Source of the DNA: CAZJGG01 sp964545475
GTDB lineage: Bacteria; Bacillota; Clostridia; Lachnospirales; JAISER01
Length of the DNA: 64,000 nt
Direction of reading: 5' to 3'
NCBI GenBank assembly: GCA_964545475.1
Contig: CAZJGG010000003.1
Coordinates: 14,143-78,142, forward strand
Shown: positions 8,964 through 17,666 of the stretch, piece by piece
Position numbering within the stretch: position 1 is the stretch's first letter
Layout of the letters: each line of letters starts with the position of its first letter
Program-made: the position numbers and the translations under genes
Notes under the pieces: model-generated
What the model was told of the DNA's origin: nothing
Database searches by the model: none
The model's input: only the letters and a program-made list of their open reading frames with translations

Positions 8964-9067
8964 TAGAGCAACTTGACAAAACATTAACAGGTGTGGAGTG
9001 GAAACAGCAGACGTTTCACCGCTGTTTCTGCGAACATAGCTGTTTATGTTTTTGCAAATAGCTATAT
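8964..9067 (+). repeat. 104-bp palindromic element, copy B
   Basis: It has the same length and orientation as copy A (7662) and differs at only a few positions. Its inner stem is GGAAACAGC against GCTGTTTCT. It ends GCTATAT and runs directly into the small reading frame starting at 9066. Confidence 0.85.
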
Positions 9068-9215
9068 GTTGCTCCGTCAGCCTTTTATTAAAATTATGTT
9101 ACTGCTTTTAATATTTATTGTCTTCATTTCAATTTCTATTAAAAATTTTGAAAAGAAAAAACACTGTAAAATCAAGGAATTTGACAGCTTGGAAAAATTT
9201 TTAAAAAAATTTTAG
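9066..9215 (+). pseudogene. small single-span membrane protein, probably a 5'-truncated remnant
   Basis: The 49-codon frame has one clear hydrophobic span (IMLLLLIFIVFISISI) followed by a lysine-rich tail ending EKFLKKF. The ATG at 9066 lies in the last bases of repeat copy B and has no ribosome binding site. The frame stays open back through the repeat to 8991. The simplest reading is that the element replaced the original 5' end. Expression as a fusion cannot be excluded. No family was recognised. Confidence 0.4.
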
Positions 9216-9223
9216 AAAAATGC

Positions 9224-9252
9224 TTGACTTTTTTGAATATATGTAATACAAT
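9224..9252 (+). promoter_or_regulatory. sigma-A promoter of the tRNA-Phe/tRNA-Lys unit
   Basis: TTGACT (9224-9229) is 17 bp from TACAAT (9247-9252). Transcription should start about 45 bp ahead of tRNA-Phe, as expected for a strong stable-RNA promoter. Confidence 0.75.
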
Positions 9253-9303
9253 ATCGTTCGTTGCGGTACACAAGTTAAGGCAAGCAACAAACAAAAGCCT
9301 TAA

Positions 9304-9376
<73 letters not shown>

Positions 9377-9394
9377 TATTTTTATCCGCACAAC

Positions 9395-9467
9395 GGGTTA
9401 CTAGCTCAGCTGGTAGAGCACTGGACTTTTAATCCAGTTGTCCCGGGTTCGAGCCCCGGGTAACTCA
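9395..9467 (+). tRNA. tRNA-Lys (TTT)
   Basis: The 73-nt cloverleaf has acceptor arms GGGTTAC and GTAACTC (one G-T pair) and discriminator A. The anticodon loop is CTTTTAA, giving anticodon TTT. It lies 18 nt after tRNA-Phe in the same transcript. CCA is not encoded. Confidence 0.97.
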
Positions 9468-9468
9468 T

Positions 9469-9507
9469 AAGCCTTACAAGTCTAACGATTTGTAAGGCTT
9501 TTGTTTT
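9469..9507 (+). terminator. rho-independent terminator of the tRNA operon
   Basis: Arms AAGCCTTACAA (9469-9479) and TTGTAAGGCTT (9490-9500) pair perfectly and are followed by TTGTTTTA. Confidence 0.9.
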
Positions 9508-9705
9508 ATATTTTACGTTTTACAGTGGCGTAGAAGTTTCTCTAACAAACAAGACAACAGAATGTTTCCAAAAGATATTTATTTTTATTATATATATAAA
9601 TATTTTAACTTACGTTTGCAAAAGGCACATACATAAACAATTATTTTTACAAAACAAGTAAATTATTGTTGCAATTTCGTTAAAAATATGTTATTTTAGT
9701 TACAG

Positions 9706-9740
9706 ATAGTGAAATTTTATTTTTCACTATTTTTTTTATT
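9706..9740 (+). terminator. terminator-like hairpin in the leader of the first peptide-transport operon
   Basis: Arms ATAGTGAAA (9706-9714) and TTTCACTAT (9722-9730) are followed by eight T residues, 22 bp before the permease ATG at 9762. A promoter upstream of it (9510-9700 is AT-rich and otherwise featureless) would make this an attenuator. It could also simply end read-through from the tRNA unit. Confidence 0.6.
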
Positions 9741-9761
9741 GCATGATAATTAAGGGGGTAT

Positions 9762-10691
9762 TTGATGCTAAGATATTTGGCAAAAACTTTATTCGCCGGA
9801 GTCGTGTCGTTGTTTGTGCTTATAACAATTACATTTTTTCTGGTACATGCTATTCCAGGGGGGCCGTTTAGTGCAGCGGAGGAAAAAAACGTTCCACAGT
9901 TTGTTATTGACCGCATGAACGAGAAATTCGGACTTAACGACCCGGTATACGTACAATACGGTCGCTACATGAAAAGCATTTTAAAAGGAGATTTAGGTAT
10001 TTCCTACAAAAAACAAAATACAACAGTTAACGAAATTGTAGAGCAAGGCTTTCCGGTTTCCGCAAAGGTTGGAGCATGGGCTGTTTTAGTTGCCGTTATT
10101 GTGGGTATTATTTTAGGTATTTTATCTGCAATTTATAAAAATACATTTATCGACTGGTTTTGTAGAATTTTTGCTACAATTGGTGTATCGGTTCCGGGCT
10201 TTGTTATCGGTGTATTTTTGTTATATTTCTTCGCAGTGTATTTAGGGCTTTTCAGAACTATGGGGCTACAATCTTGGAAAGATTACGTTCTTCCCGTTGC
10301 AGGGCTTTCGTTTACTCCTATCGCTTATATTTCAAGGCTTATGCGCTCAAGCATGCTTGAAAATATGCAGCAAGACTACATAAGAACGGCTAGAGCAAAA
10401 GGTGTAAAAGAATTTTTTGTTATAGTAAAACATGCTTTAAGAAACTCAATTATTCCTATTGTTTCATATGTCGGACCATTAATAGCGGCTTTATTAACTG
10501 GCAGCTTCGTTATTGAGAGATTGTTTACAATACCGGGAATAGGTCGGTTTTTCGTAATGGGTATTACTGACAGGGATTATACTATAGTACTGGGTATGAC
10601 CATATTCTTCGGCGGTTTGCTTATTCTTTGTAACATCCTTGTAGACGCTGTTTATGTAGTAATTGATCCGAGAATTAAATTTGACGAGTAG
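9762..10691 (+). CDS. dppB: peptide ABC transporter permease (DppB/OppB family)
   Basis: This is one of two membrane subunits of a dipeptide/oligopeptide importer. The 309 residues begin with the typical N-terminal helix (MLRYLAKTLFAGVVSLFVLI), have about six spans, and carry the EAA-type coupling loop around DYIRTARAKGVKEF that contacts the ATPases. The ATG follows GGGGGTATTTG. It begins a run of B, C, D and F genes spaced by -4 to 12 bp, then the binding-protein gene. The enzymes downstream suggest murein peptides as a substrate class (inference). Confidence 0.92.
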   Translation: MMLRYLAKTLFAGVVSLFVLITITFFLVHAIPGGPFSAAEEKNVPQFVIDRMNEKFGLNDPVYVQYGRYMKSILKGDLGISYKKQNTTVNEIVEQGFPVSAKVGAWAVLVAVIVGIILGILSAIYKNTFIDWFCRIFATIGVSVPGFVIGVFLLYFFAVYLGLFRTMGLQSWKDYVLPVAGLSFTPIAYISRLMRSSMLENMQQDYIRTARAKGVKEFFVIVKHALRNSIIPIVSYVGPLIAALLTGSFVIERLFTIPGIGRFFVMGITDRDYTIVLGMTIFFGGLLILCNILVDAVYVVIDPRIKFDE

Positions 10692-10699
10692 GTGATAAG

Positions 10700-11647
10700 A
10701 TGAGTGAAGTAGCATATTCAATAGATAATATTAATATTTCTGATAATCTTTTTAACCCAATGCCCGAAGGACAGTCGGACATGGAAAAAATCGTAAGAAA
10801 AAGCAAGACGTTTTGGCAAGATGCATGGGGCAGATTTAAGAAAAACCCGTTAGCCATTGCTGGTCTTGTAATTCTTGTCATTATGGTTATTTTTGCAATA
10901 CTAGGTCCAATACTTTCGCCTTATACATATGACCAACAGAATATTTTGAACCAATATCAATCTCCTAATGCGCAGCACTGGTTTGGAACAGATAAGTTCG
11001 GCAGGGATATTTTTGTAAGAATTGCTTATGGCGCAAGGATAAGCTTGGCAATTGGTTTTGCAGCGGCGGCTATAAACATTGTAATTGGTGTTATTTATGG
11101 CGGCGTTGCAGGTTATTTTGGCGGCAAAATTGATATTATAATGATGCGTTTTGTAGACATTATTGCAGGTATTCCGTCTTTATGTTATGTTATCCTTATA
11201 ATGCTTTATTTAGGCAGCAATATTACAAGTATATTGATTGCCATTTGCGTATCTTCATGGACGAGAACGGCTCGTGTTGTTCGTTCACAAGTTTTAACCC
11301 TTAGAGAACAAGATTTTATTATGGCTGCTAGATGTATCGGTGAAGGTGATTTGTCGATTATTTTTAAGCACTTAATACCAAACAGCCTTGGGCCAATTAT
11401 AGTTACAGTATCGTTTTTAATACCGGATGCCATTTTTACAGAAGCATTCTTAAGTTTTTTAGGTATCGGCATTAAAGTGCCAATGGCAAGCTGGGGCACT
11501 CTTGCAAATGATGCCATACCAACGCTTTCATCTTATCCTTATCTAATGTTTATTCCGGCAATTGCAATAAGCGTAACTATATTTGCGCTTAACTTTATCG
11601 GCGACGGCTTAAGAGACAGCCTTGACCCGAAACTTAAGAATAGATAA
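10700..11647 (+). CDS. dppC: peptide ABC transporter permease (DppC/OppC family)
   Basis: The 315-residue second permease has a cytosolic N-terminal tail of about 45 residues, then a first span, then FGTDKFGRDIFVRIAYGAR, the hallmark of DppC/OppC proteins. The coupling loop is at QDFIMAARCIGEGD. It starts 8 bp after dppB and forms the translocation pore with it. Confidence 0.93.
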   Translation: MSEVAYSIDNINISDNLFNPMPEGQSDMEKIVRKSKTFWQDAWGRFKKNPLAIAGLVILVIMVIFAILGPILSPYTYDQQNILNQYQSPNAQHWFGTDKFGRDIFVRIAYGARISLAIGFAAAAINIVIGVIYGGVAGYFGGKIDIIMMRFVDIIAGIPSLCYVILIMLYLGSNITSILIAICVSSWTRTARVVRSQVLTLREQDFIMAARCIGEGDLSIIFKHLIPNSLGPIIVTVSFLIPDAIFTEAFLSFLGIGIKVPMASWGTLANDAIPTLSSYPYLMFIPAIAISVTIFALNFIGDGLRDSLDPKLKNR

Positions 11648-11659
11648 GGGGGAATAGCG

Positions 11660-12664
11660 GTGAGTAATATACTTGAAGTTAAAAACTTAAAAACAACATT
11701 TTTTACTGAAGATGGAAAAGTACAAGCCGTTCGTGGCATTGATTTTAATATAAAAAAAGGCGAATCTGTGGGAATCGTTGGGGAATCCGGCTGCGGCAAA
11801 AGCGTTACAATGCTTTCGATTATGCGTTTATTGTCAAGCAACGCAAATTTTTCTGCCGATTACATAAACTTTGAAGGTGAAAACCTTATTAATAAGACCC
11901 GGGCGGATATGCGTGGCATACAAGGGAATCAGATAGGCATGATTTTTCAAGACCCTATGACGTCCTTAAACCCGGTTTTTACAATTGGAGATCAAATTTG
12001 CGAGCCTTTGAAGATACATCAAAAATTAAAAGGTGCGGAAGCAAAGAAAAAAGCAGTGGAGCTTTTAAAGCTTGTTGGTATTCCCAGCCCAGAAAGCCGT
12101 TTAAAGCAATATCCTCATGAATTTTCCGGAGGTATGCGCCAAAGGGTTATGATTGCTATTGCCTTAAGTTGTAATCCAAGGCTTTTAATTGCAGACGAAC
12201 CCACAACTGCACTAGACGTTACAATTCAAGCCCAAATTTTAGATCTTATGAACGAGCTTAAAGCAAAGCTTGATATGTCTATAATTATGATTACCCATGA
12301 CTTAGGTGTTATCGCAAGCACATGCTCAAAGGTTATTGTAATGTATGGCGGTCTTATTATAGAAGAAGCCAGCGCAGACGAATTGTTTGAAAACGCTAAA
12401 CACCCTTATACTTGGGGTCTTATAAATTCCTTGCCAAGAGTAACCGAGGGGGGCAAAAAAGAAAAGCTGTTCCCAATACCGGGAAGCCCGCCGGACTTAC
12501 TTGCGCCACCCAAAGGCTGCCCTTTTGCGCCAAGATGCCAAAAGGCAATGATGATTTGTCAAGATTATATGCCTAATTTCTGTGATGTATCCGAGACTCA
12601 TAAAGTCGCTTGTTGGCTTATGCATCCAAAGGCGAAAAATTTGGACGGAGGAAGATTGGCATGA
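11660..12664 (+). CDS. dppD: peptide ABC transporter ATPase (DppD/OppD family)
   Basis: This 334-residue ATPase energises the importer. Walker A is GESGCGKS, the signature is FSGGMRQR, Walker B is LLIADEPTTALD, and the switch His is in MITHDLGV. The C-terminal oligopeptide-transporter extension has the cysteine pattern CPFAPRC, typical of OppD/DppD. It starts with GTG at 11660 after AGGGGGAAT and overlaps dppF by 4 bp (ATGA), indicating translational coupling. Confidence 0.93.
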   Translation: MSNILEVKNLKTTFFTEDGKVQAVRGIDFNIKKGESVGIVGESGCGKSVTMLSIMRLLSSNANFSADYINFEGENLINKTRADMRGIQGNQIGMIFQDPMTSLNPVFTIGDQICEPLKIHQKLKGAEAKKKAVELLKLVGIPSPESRLKQYPHEFSGGMRQRVMIAIALSCNPRLLIADEPTTALDVTIQAQILDLMNELKAKLDMSIIMITHDLGVIASTCSKVIVMYGGLIIEEASADELFENAKHPYTWGLINSLPRVTEGGKKEKLFPIPGSPPDLLAPPKGCPFAPRCQKAMMICQDYMPNFCDVSETHKVACWLMHPKAKNLDGGRLA

Positions 12665-13629
12665 GCGAACAAATGATAGTTAAAAACCTAAAAAAACATT
12701 TCCCCATAAGAAAGGGCTTTTTTGGAGGGGAAAGCAAAGTTGCAAAAGCTGTTGATGATGTTAGCTTTACTATAAATAAAGGTGAAACATTAGGGCTTGT
12801 TGGTGAATCCGGCTGCGGTAAAACCACTGTAGGAAGGTGCATTTTAAAGCTGTATTCTTTAACCTCCGGAGAAATTTGGTTTAATGGCGTAGATATTTCA
12901 AAGTTTGACAGAAATGAAATGCTGCCTTATCGCAAAAAAATACAGATGATATTCCAAGACCCATTTACCTCTTTGGATCCTCGTATGACCATAGGGCAAA
13001 TTATCGGAGCACCTCTTGCTGTACACGGGCTTTACGAGGGGAGCGCAAGGCAGGATAGAATTAAGGAGCTTATTTCAGATGTAGGGCTTAAAAGCGACCA
13101 TATTAACCGTTATCCCCATGAATTTTCCGGCGGACAGCGGCAAAGGATTGGCATTGCAAGGGCTTTGGCGGTTGAGCCTGAGTTTATTGTTTGCGATGAG
13201 CCGGTTTCCGCATTGGACGTTTCGATTCAAGCACAAATTATTAATTCTCTTGTGGAGTTCCAAAAGGAACTGGGGCTTACATATTTGTTTATTTCTCATG
13301 ACCTTTCAGTTGTGCGATATATTTCTGATAAAGTAGGGGTTATGTATCTGGGTAACATGGTTGAATATGCTGAAGTTGGGGAGATGTATTCAAATATGCA
13401 GCATCCTTATTCAAAATCATTGTTTTCCGCTTTGCCGGAAGCAAACCCGAAAAAAGCAAGGGAAGCAAAACGCATAATTTTACAAGGAGATTTACCTTCG
13501 CCAATTAACCCGCCATCGGGTTGCGCATTTAGGACGAGATGCAGCGAATGTATGCCTATTTGCAGCGAGCAAAAACCTGCTTTTAAAGACATTGGCGGCA
13601 ATCACTTTGTTGCTTGTCATAAGTTCTAG
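12661..13629 (+). CDS. dppF: peptide ABC transporter ATPase (DppF/OppF family)
   Basis: The partner ATPase of 322 residues starts at the ATG overlapping the dppD stop, with GGAGG 9 bp upstream. An earlier in-frame ATG at 12610 lies inside dppD and lacks a ribosome binding site. It has Walker A GESGCGKT, signature FSGGQRQR, Walker B FIVCDEPVSALD and the C-terminal cysteine segment CAFRTRCSEC. It pairs with DppD as the motor. Confidence 0.93.
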   Translation: MSEQMIVKNLKKHFPIRKGFFGGESKVAKAVDDVSFTINKGETLGLVGESGCGKTTVGRCILKLYSLTSGEIWFNGVDISKFDRNEMLPYRKKIQMIFQDPFTSLDPRMTIGQIIGAPLAVHGLYEGSARQDRIKELISDVGLKSDHINRYPHEFSGGQRQRIGIARALAVEPEFIVCDEPVSALDVSIQAQIINSLVEFQKELGLTYLFISHDLSVVRYISDKVGVMYLGNMVEYAEVGEMYSNMQHPYSKSLFSALPEANPKKAREAKRIILQGDLPSPINPPSGCAFRTRCSECMPICSEQKPAFKDIGGNHFVACHKF

Positions 13630-13631
13630 TT

Positions 13632-13717
13632 ATAACCGCTAAAGTGTAATTATTGTTACACTTTGGTTATAAAATATAATACCGTAGTAATTTACGGGAA
13701 ATGGCGGCTTTGCCGCC
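13632..13717 (+). promoter_or_regulatory. hairpins between dppF and the binding-protein gene
   Basis: One stem pairs ATAACC plus AAAGTGTAA (13632-13649, 3-nt bulge) with TTACACTTTGGTTAT (13656-13670). A second is GGCGGC-TTT-GCCGCC (13703-13717). Neither is followed by a T-run, so mRNA processing or 5'-end stabilisation of the binding-protein message is more likely than termination. Confidence 0.5.
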
Positions 13718-13766
13718 GGGGGCTATTTATAATCTTGCTCCCTAAAAATAACAAGGAGGAAAAACA

Positions 13767-15443
13767 ATGAAAAAAAATGTAGCAATTTTATTGGCACTTG
13801 TATTGACAGTAGCTTCTTTTGCAGGTTGCGCAAGCAAGCCGGCTGCTCCGCCGGCAGATAGTGGGCAACCAACAGAATCCGCAAGCACAGGTGGAGAAAG
13901 CAGCGAAGCACCTGCTGAAAGCAGCGCCAAGCCAGCCAGTGCAACTTGGGCTTTTTCAAATGAAATTGAACAAATGGATCCGGCTCTTAGCAACTACTCA
14001 AGATCAAACATGATGCTTAAAAACGTATTCGGAGGACTTTTCAGAGTTAACGAAGAAAACATTCCTGAAAAAGTTTATTGCGAAGATTACACTGTTGACG
14101 AAACAGGCACAAAGTATGAATTTAAAATTGTGCAGGGTGCTAAATGGTCCGACGGTTCTCCTCTTACAGCACATGACTTTGAATATAACATGAAACGTGT
14201 TGCAGACCCTAACATAGCTTCAAAAGCGGCGGCTGATTCATTTTTCCTTAAAAACGCTGAAAGAGCTTTTAACGGAGAATGTTCTCTTGATGAAATCGGT
14301 GTAAAAGCTATTGACGACACAACTTTACAAATTGAATTATCAGGGCCAACGCCATATTTCCTTTATGTATTAACTATGCCTTCTTACTTCCCGGTTAAAA
14401 AGGAAATTGTTGAACAACAAGGCGATGCGTGGACAAAATCTCCTGACACTTACATAAGTAACGGTGCATTTATGGCAAAAGAAATTAGCCCTTTAAACTA
14501 TACTTTTGTTAAAAACCCTAACTTCGTTTTTGCTGATCAAGTAGGTTTAGAAGAACTTAAAATCGTTATTATGGATTCAAGAGAGGCTCACTTTGCAGCT
14601 TACAAAACAGGTGACATTGATGTATCCGACTATTTAAGCGCAGAAGCTATATCTGAATATAAAGACTCAAGCGAATTGAAATTATCAGACAGAGTTAACC
14701 TTTATTATTTCGACTTAAACAACTACAATAAAGAAATGTCTGACGTTAGAGTAAGAAAAGCTCTTTCAATGGCTATTGATAGAAAATTAATTATTAATAA
14801 TATTATTGAAAAATCACATCACCCAGCTTACAGTATAATACCTTACGGTATGCCGGACTTGCTTGACGGAAGCAAACAATTCCGTGATGTATCCGGAGAT
14901 TTATTTACTGAAGACGTTGAACAAGCAAAACAATTGCTTGCAGAAGCTGGTTATCCAAACGGAGAAGGACTTCCAGTTCTTAAATTCTTTACACAATCTA
15001 ACCAGATTGACGTAGATACAGCGCAAGCTATGCAAGACATGTGGTTGTCTAACCTTGGGGTAAAAACAGAAATTACTACTTTTGAAGATAAAGCTTACTG
15101 GAGCGAACAAGACCAAATGCAATACGATATTTTCCGTGACGGCTTTACTTCAAGCTTCCCAGATCCATACGGCATGTTCTTAACATTTATTTGGCAAAAA
15201 CAAGAAAGACAAACTGGCTGGAAGAGCGAAGAATTTGAAAAATTAATGGCAGATTCTCGTGCAACTACAGACCAAGCAAAACGTGAAGAATATTTCTTAA
15301 AAGCTGAAAAACTTATGATTGATGAGATGCCTATTATACCATTGTACCACATGGTTGATAACTTCCTTTGTAAGCCACACTTAAAAGGCATTTTCAAAAC
15401 AGGCGGCGGCCACATTGTATTTGAAAAGGCTTATGTAGAGTAA
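13767..15443 (+). CDS. peptide ABC transporter substrate-binding lipoprotein (family 5)
   Basis: The 558-residue extracellular receptor has signal MKKNVAILLALVLTVASF with lipobox FAGC, then a Pro/Ala/Ser/Glu-rich linker to about residue 55. The family-5 body follows, with KWSDGSPLTAHDFEYNMKR, the SBP_bac_5 landmark. A strong ribosome binding site (AAGGAGG) and regular codon use suggest high expression. It is downstream of its permeases and ATPases, the reverse of the second importer in this window. Peptide specificity cannot be read from sequence. Its neighbours argue for DAP- or D-Ala-containing peptides. Confidence 0.93.
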   Translation: MKKNVAILLALVLTVASFAGCASKPAAPPADSGQPTESASTGGESSEAPAESSAKPASATWAFSNEIEQMDPALSNYSRSNMMLKNVFGGLFRVNEENIPEKVYCEDYTVDETGTKYEFKIVQGAKWSDGSPLTAHDFEYNMKRVADPNIASKAAADSFFLKNAERAFNGECSLDEIGVKAIDDTTLQIELSGPTPYFLYVLTMPSYFPVKKEIVEQQGDAWTKSPDTYISNGAFMAKEISPLNYTFVKNPNFVFADQVGLEELKIVIMDSREAHFAAYKTGDIDVSDYLSAEAISEYKDSSELKLSDRVNLYYFDLNNYNKEMSDVRVRKALSMAIDRKLIINNIIEKSHHPAYSIIPYGMPDLLDGSKQFRDVSGDLFTEDVEQAKQLLAEAGYPNGEGLPVLKFFTQSNQIDVDTAQAMQDMWLSNLGVKTEITTFEDKAYWSEQDQMQYDIFRDGFTSSFPDPYGMFLTFIWQKQERQTGWKSEEFEKLMADSRATTDQAKREEYFLKAEKLMIDEMPIIPLYHMVDNFLCKPHLKGIFKTGGGHIVFEKAYVE

Positions 15444-15473
15444 TTTTAATACTTTAATTTTAAATTAATATCA

Positions 15474-15502
15474 GGGCGTGTTTGAATTTTTCAGACACGC
15501 CC
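15474..15502 (+). terminator. hairpin after the binding-protein gene
   Basis: GGGCGTGT (15474-15481) pairs with ACACGCCC (15495-15502). It resembles the hairpin at 7487 and is followed by GATTAAGGATTATT rather than a T-run. It may end or attenuate transcription before ldcA. Confidence 0.5.
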
Positions 15503-15551
15503 GATTAAGGATTATTAGAAAAATATTGCCATAAATGGAGGTCAGTTAATT

Positions 15552-16487
15552 ATGCAAAAACCCAAAGCTTTAAAAAAGGGTGACACTATTGGCTTAGTTG
15601 CACCGTCCGGCCCAGTTAAGGATTTAAGCCAAATTGATAAGGCTGTTAAAATTATTGAAGAGTGGGGCTTTAAAGCAAAGCTTGGAAAAGCTGTTAAAGA
15701 GCAGTATGGTTATATGGCAGGGCGTGAAGAAGGCCGTGTTGCGGATATTCATGAAATGTTTGCAGACGACAGCGTTGACGGCATTTTCTGTATAAGAGGG
15801 GGGTATGGTACACCTCGAATTGCAGGGATGCTTGATATGGATTTAATAAAGAAAAATCCAAAGGTGTTCGTTGGATACAGTGATATTACAACACTGCTAA
15901 TAATGCTTGCGCAACAAGGGGATATGGTTTCTTTCCATGGCCCAATGCCTACATCTGATTTCACTAGTGATAAATTCGGGGAATATTCAAAAGATAGTTT
16001 ATTAAATACGGTTACATCCACAGCACCTTTAGGGGAACTTAAAAACCCAGAAGGGCACGAACTTCAATGTTTATCCCCAGGGGTTGTAACAGCGCCTATT
16101 ATTGGCGGAAACTTAACATTAATCGGCTTAACTATGGGAACACCTTATGAAATAGATTTAAAAGATAAAATATTGTTAATTGAAGATATAAGCGAAGAAC
16201 CTCATAAAATAGACGGCCGTCTTTGCCAGCTTAAAAACGCCGGCAAACTTGATGAATGCGCTGGTTTTATTATTGGGGATTTTAACGATGCAATTCCTTA
16301 TAACACAAACCCAAGTCTTTTATGGGAAGAGGTTATTAACGATTTAATAATTCCAACTAAAAAACCTGTTTTAGGTAATTTACGAGCAGGTCACTGCGAA
16401 CCAAAAATTACAGTGCCTTTCGGTGTGCCAGTTACTCTTGATGCCACAAATAAAAAGATTATTTGCAATGAAAGTTTTTGCATTTAA
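15552..16487 (+). CDS. ldcA: LD-carboxypeptidase (peptidase family S66)
   Basis: This cytosolic serine peptidase removes the terminal D-Ala from murein tetrapeptides at the L,D bond. The 311 residues carry GLVAPSGPV near the N-terminus, IRGGYG, the nucleophile Ser110 in VGYSDIT, Glu in EDISEEPHKIDG and the catalytic His in RAGHCEPK. It follows a peptide importer and precedes alanine racemase, which would convert the released D-Ala. MccF-type self-immunity enzymes share this family, but the context favours murein recycling. Confidence 0.9.
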   Translation: MQKPKALKKGDTIGLVAPSGPVKDLSQIDKAVKIIEEWGFKAKLGKAVKEQYGYMAGREEGRVADIHEMFADDSVDGIFCIRGGYGTPRIAGMLDMDLIKKNPKVFVGYSDITTLLIMLAQQGDMVSFHGPMPTSDFTSDKFGEYSKDSLLNTVTSTAPLGELKNPEGHELQCLSPGVVTAPIIGGNLTLIGLTMGTPYEIDLKDKILLIEDISEEPHKIDGRLCQLKNAGKLDECAGFIIGDFNDAIPYNTNPSLLWEEVINDLIIPTKKPVLGNLRAGHCEPKITVPFGVPVTLDATNKKIICNESFCI

Positions 16488-16501
16488 TAGGAGGCTTTAA
16501 A

Positions 16502-17632
16502 TTGAGCTTTGAAACTTATGCCGAAATTAATTTAGATAATATAACCCATAATATTACCGCCCTTAAAAAACATGTGGGAAATGCGGAGGTTATGGCTGTT
16601 TTAAAGGCAAACGCTTATGGGCTTGATGCGCCATCAATTTTTAAACATTTGTGCTCAATAGGGGTAAAGCGGTTTGCTGTTGCAAATTTTAGAGAAGCTA
16701 TGGAGCTTAGGCAGATAGATTCTCAAGTACCAATTCTTATTTTTGGAAACATTAATCCGGAAAATATGGAAACGGCGATTAATAATAATTTAACAATTAC
16801 AGTTTTTTCTAAAGAGTTTTGGGAAATTTTGAAACAAAAAATAGACAAAAACGTTAATGTGCATATAAAACTTAACACGGGCTTTAACCGTTTAGGCTTT
16901 GAATGCGATGACGAAAGTGTTAAAATAATAAAAGAAATTGCAAACAATCCTTTTGTAAATACAGAAGGGGTATATTCCCATCTTGCCCTTGGAAGCGAGG
17001 AAAACGACAAGGCGCAATTTGACTTGTTTACCGATATGGTTTCAAGGCTTGAAAATGAGGGAATAAAATTTAAGTTTAAGCATATTGCTGATAGCATTTC
17101 CGCAGTGACATACAAATGGTCACACCTTGATATGGTTCGCCTTGGTGCGGTTATGTACGGGCTTAAAGCCAATTATCCCGGGTATGATGAATTGGGGCTT
17201 AAAGGTACTGTAAGGCTTTATTCAAGCGTATCCCAAGTTAGAAAAATTAAAAAAGGAGCAGGTATTTCTTACGACTATTTGTTTTGCGCCCCAGAAGATA
17301 TGACCGTAGCCACAGTGGCGTTTGGTTATGCCGACGGTTACCCCAGAAATTTAGGCAGAGAAAACGGCTTTGTGCTTATTCATGGGCAAAAAGCTACTAT
17401 TCTTGGTATAATGTGTATGGATCAGTGCGTTGTAGACGTTACTCATATTTCTGATGTGAGAGTTAACGATGAAGTGCTTCTTTATGAAACAGAAGATAAG
17501 TCGCCGGTTTCAGTAGCTTCTGTTGCGCTGTTGGCAGGGACAAACAAAAACGGCTTGCTTTCAGGTATAACTAAGAGGGTTGCGAAAGTTTATATTAAAA
17601 ATTATGAAAGATTATCGTCGGAGCAGTTATAA
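16502..17632 (+). CDS. alr: alanine racemase
   Basis: This PLP enzyme interconverts L- and D-Ala. The start is probably TTG at 16502, 7 nt after AGGAGG; the in-frame ATG at 16478 lies inside ldcA and is poorly placed. The 376-residue product has PLP lysine Lys35 in VLKANAYG, and the second catalytic base Tyr in AGISYDY. It also has FGYADGYPR and MCMDQCVVDV. Within a salvage cluster, its likely job is to turn D-Ala into L-Ala, although it could also serve wall synthesis. Confidence 0.93.
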   Translation: MSFETYAEINLDNITHNITALKKHVGNAEVMAVLKANAYGLDAPSIFKHLCSIGVKRFAVANFREAMELRQIDSQVPILIFGNINPENMETAINNNLTITVFSKEFWEILKQKIDKNVNVHIKLNTGFNRLGFECDDESVKIIKEIANNPFVNTEGVYSHLALGSEENDKAQFDLFTDMVSRLENEGIKFKFKHIADSISAVTYKWSHLDMVRLGAVMYGLKANYPGYDELGLKGTVRLYSSVSQVRKIKKGAGISYDYLFCAPEDMTVATVAFGYADGYPRNLGRENGFVLIHGQKATILGIMCMDQCVVDVTHISDVRVNDEVLLYETEDKSPVSVASVALLAGTNKNGLLSGITKRVAKVYIKNYERLSSEQL

Positions 17633-17666
17633 ATGTTAATAAATATATTTAAAAAGAAGGCTTGAA

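Larger units (their letters stand above)
8886..9215. other. repeat-bearing region between hydrolase and tRNA genes
   Basis: It contains an IS5-type terminal relic (GAATACAGGTTCTTAA at 8925-8940, compare GAATACAGGCTCTAAG at 55711), copy B of the 104-bp element, and a short membrane-protein reading frame whose 5' end coincides with the element's right end. No complete gene is visible. Confidence 0.55.

Noticed and set aside
12610..12660. Upstream in-frame start for dppF inside dppD
   Set aside because: The ATG at 12661 has a good ribosome binding site and the usual 4-bp overlap; the earlier one would add 17 non-conserved residues.
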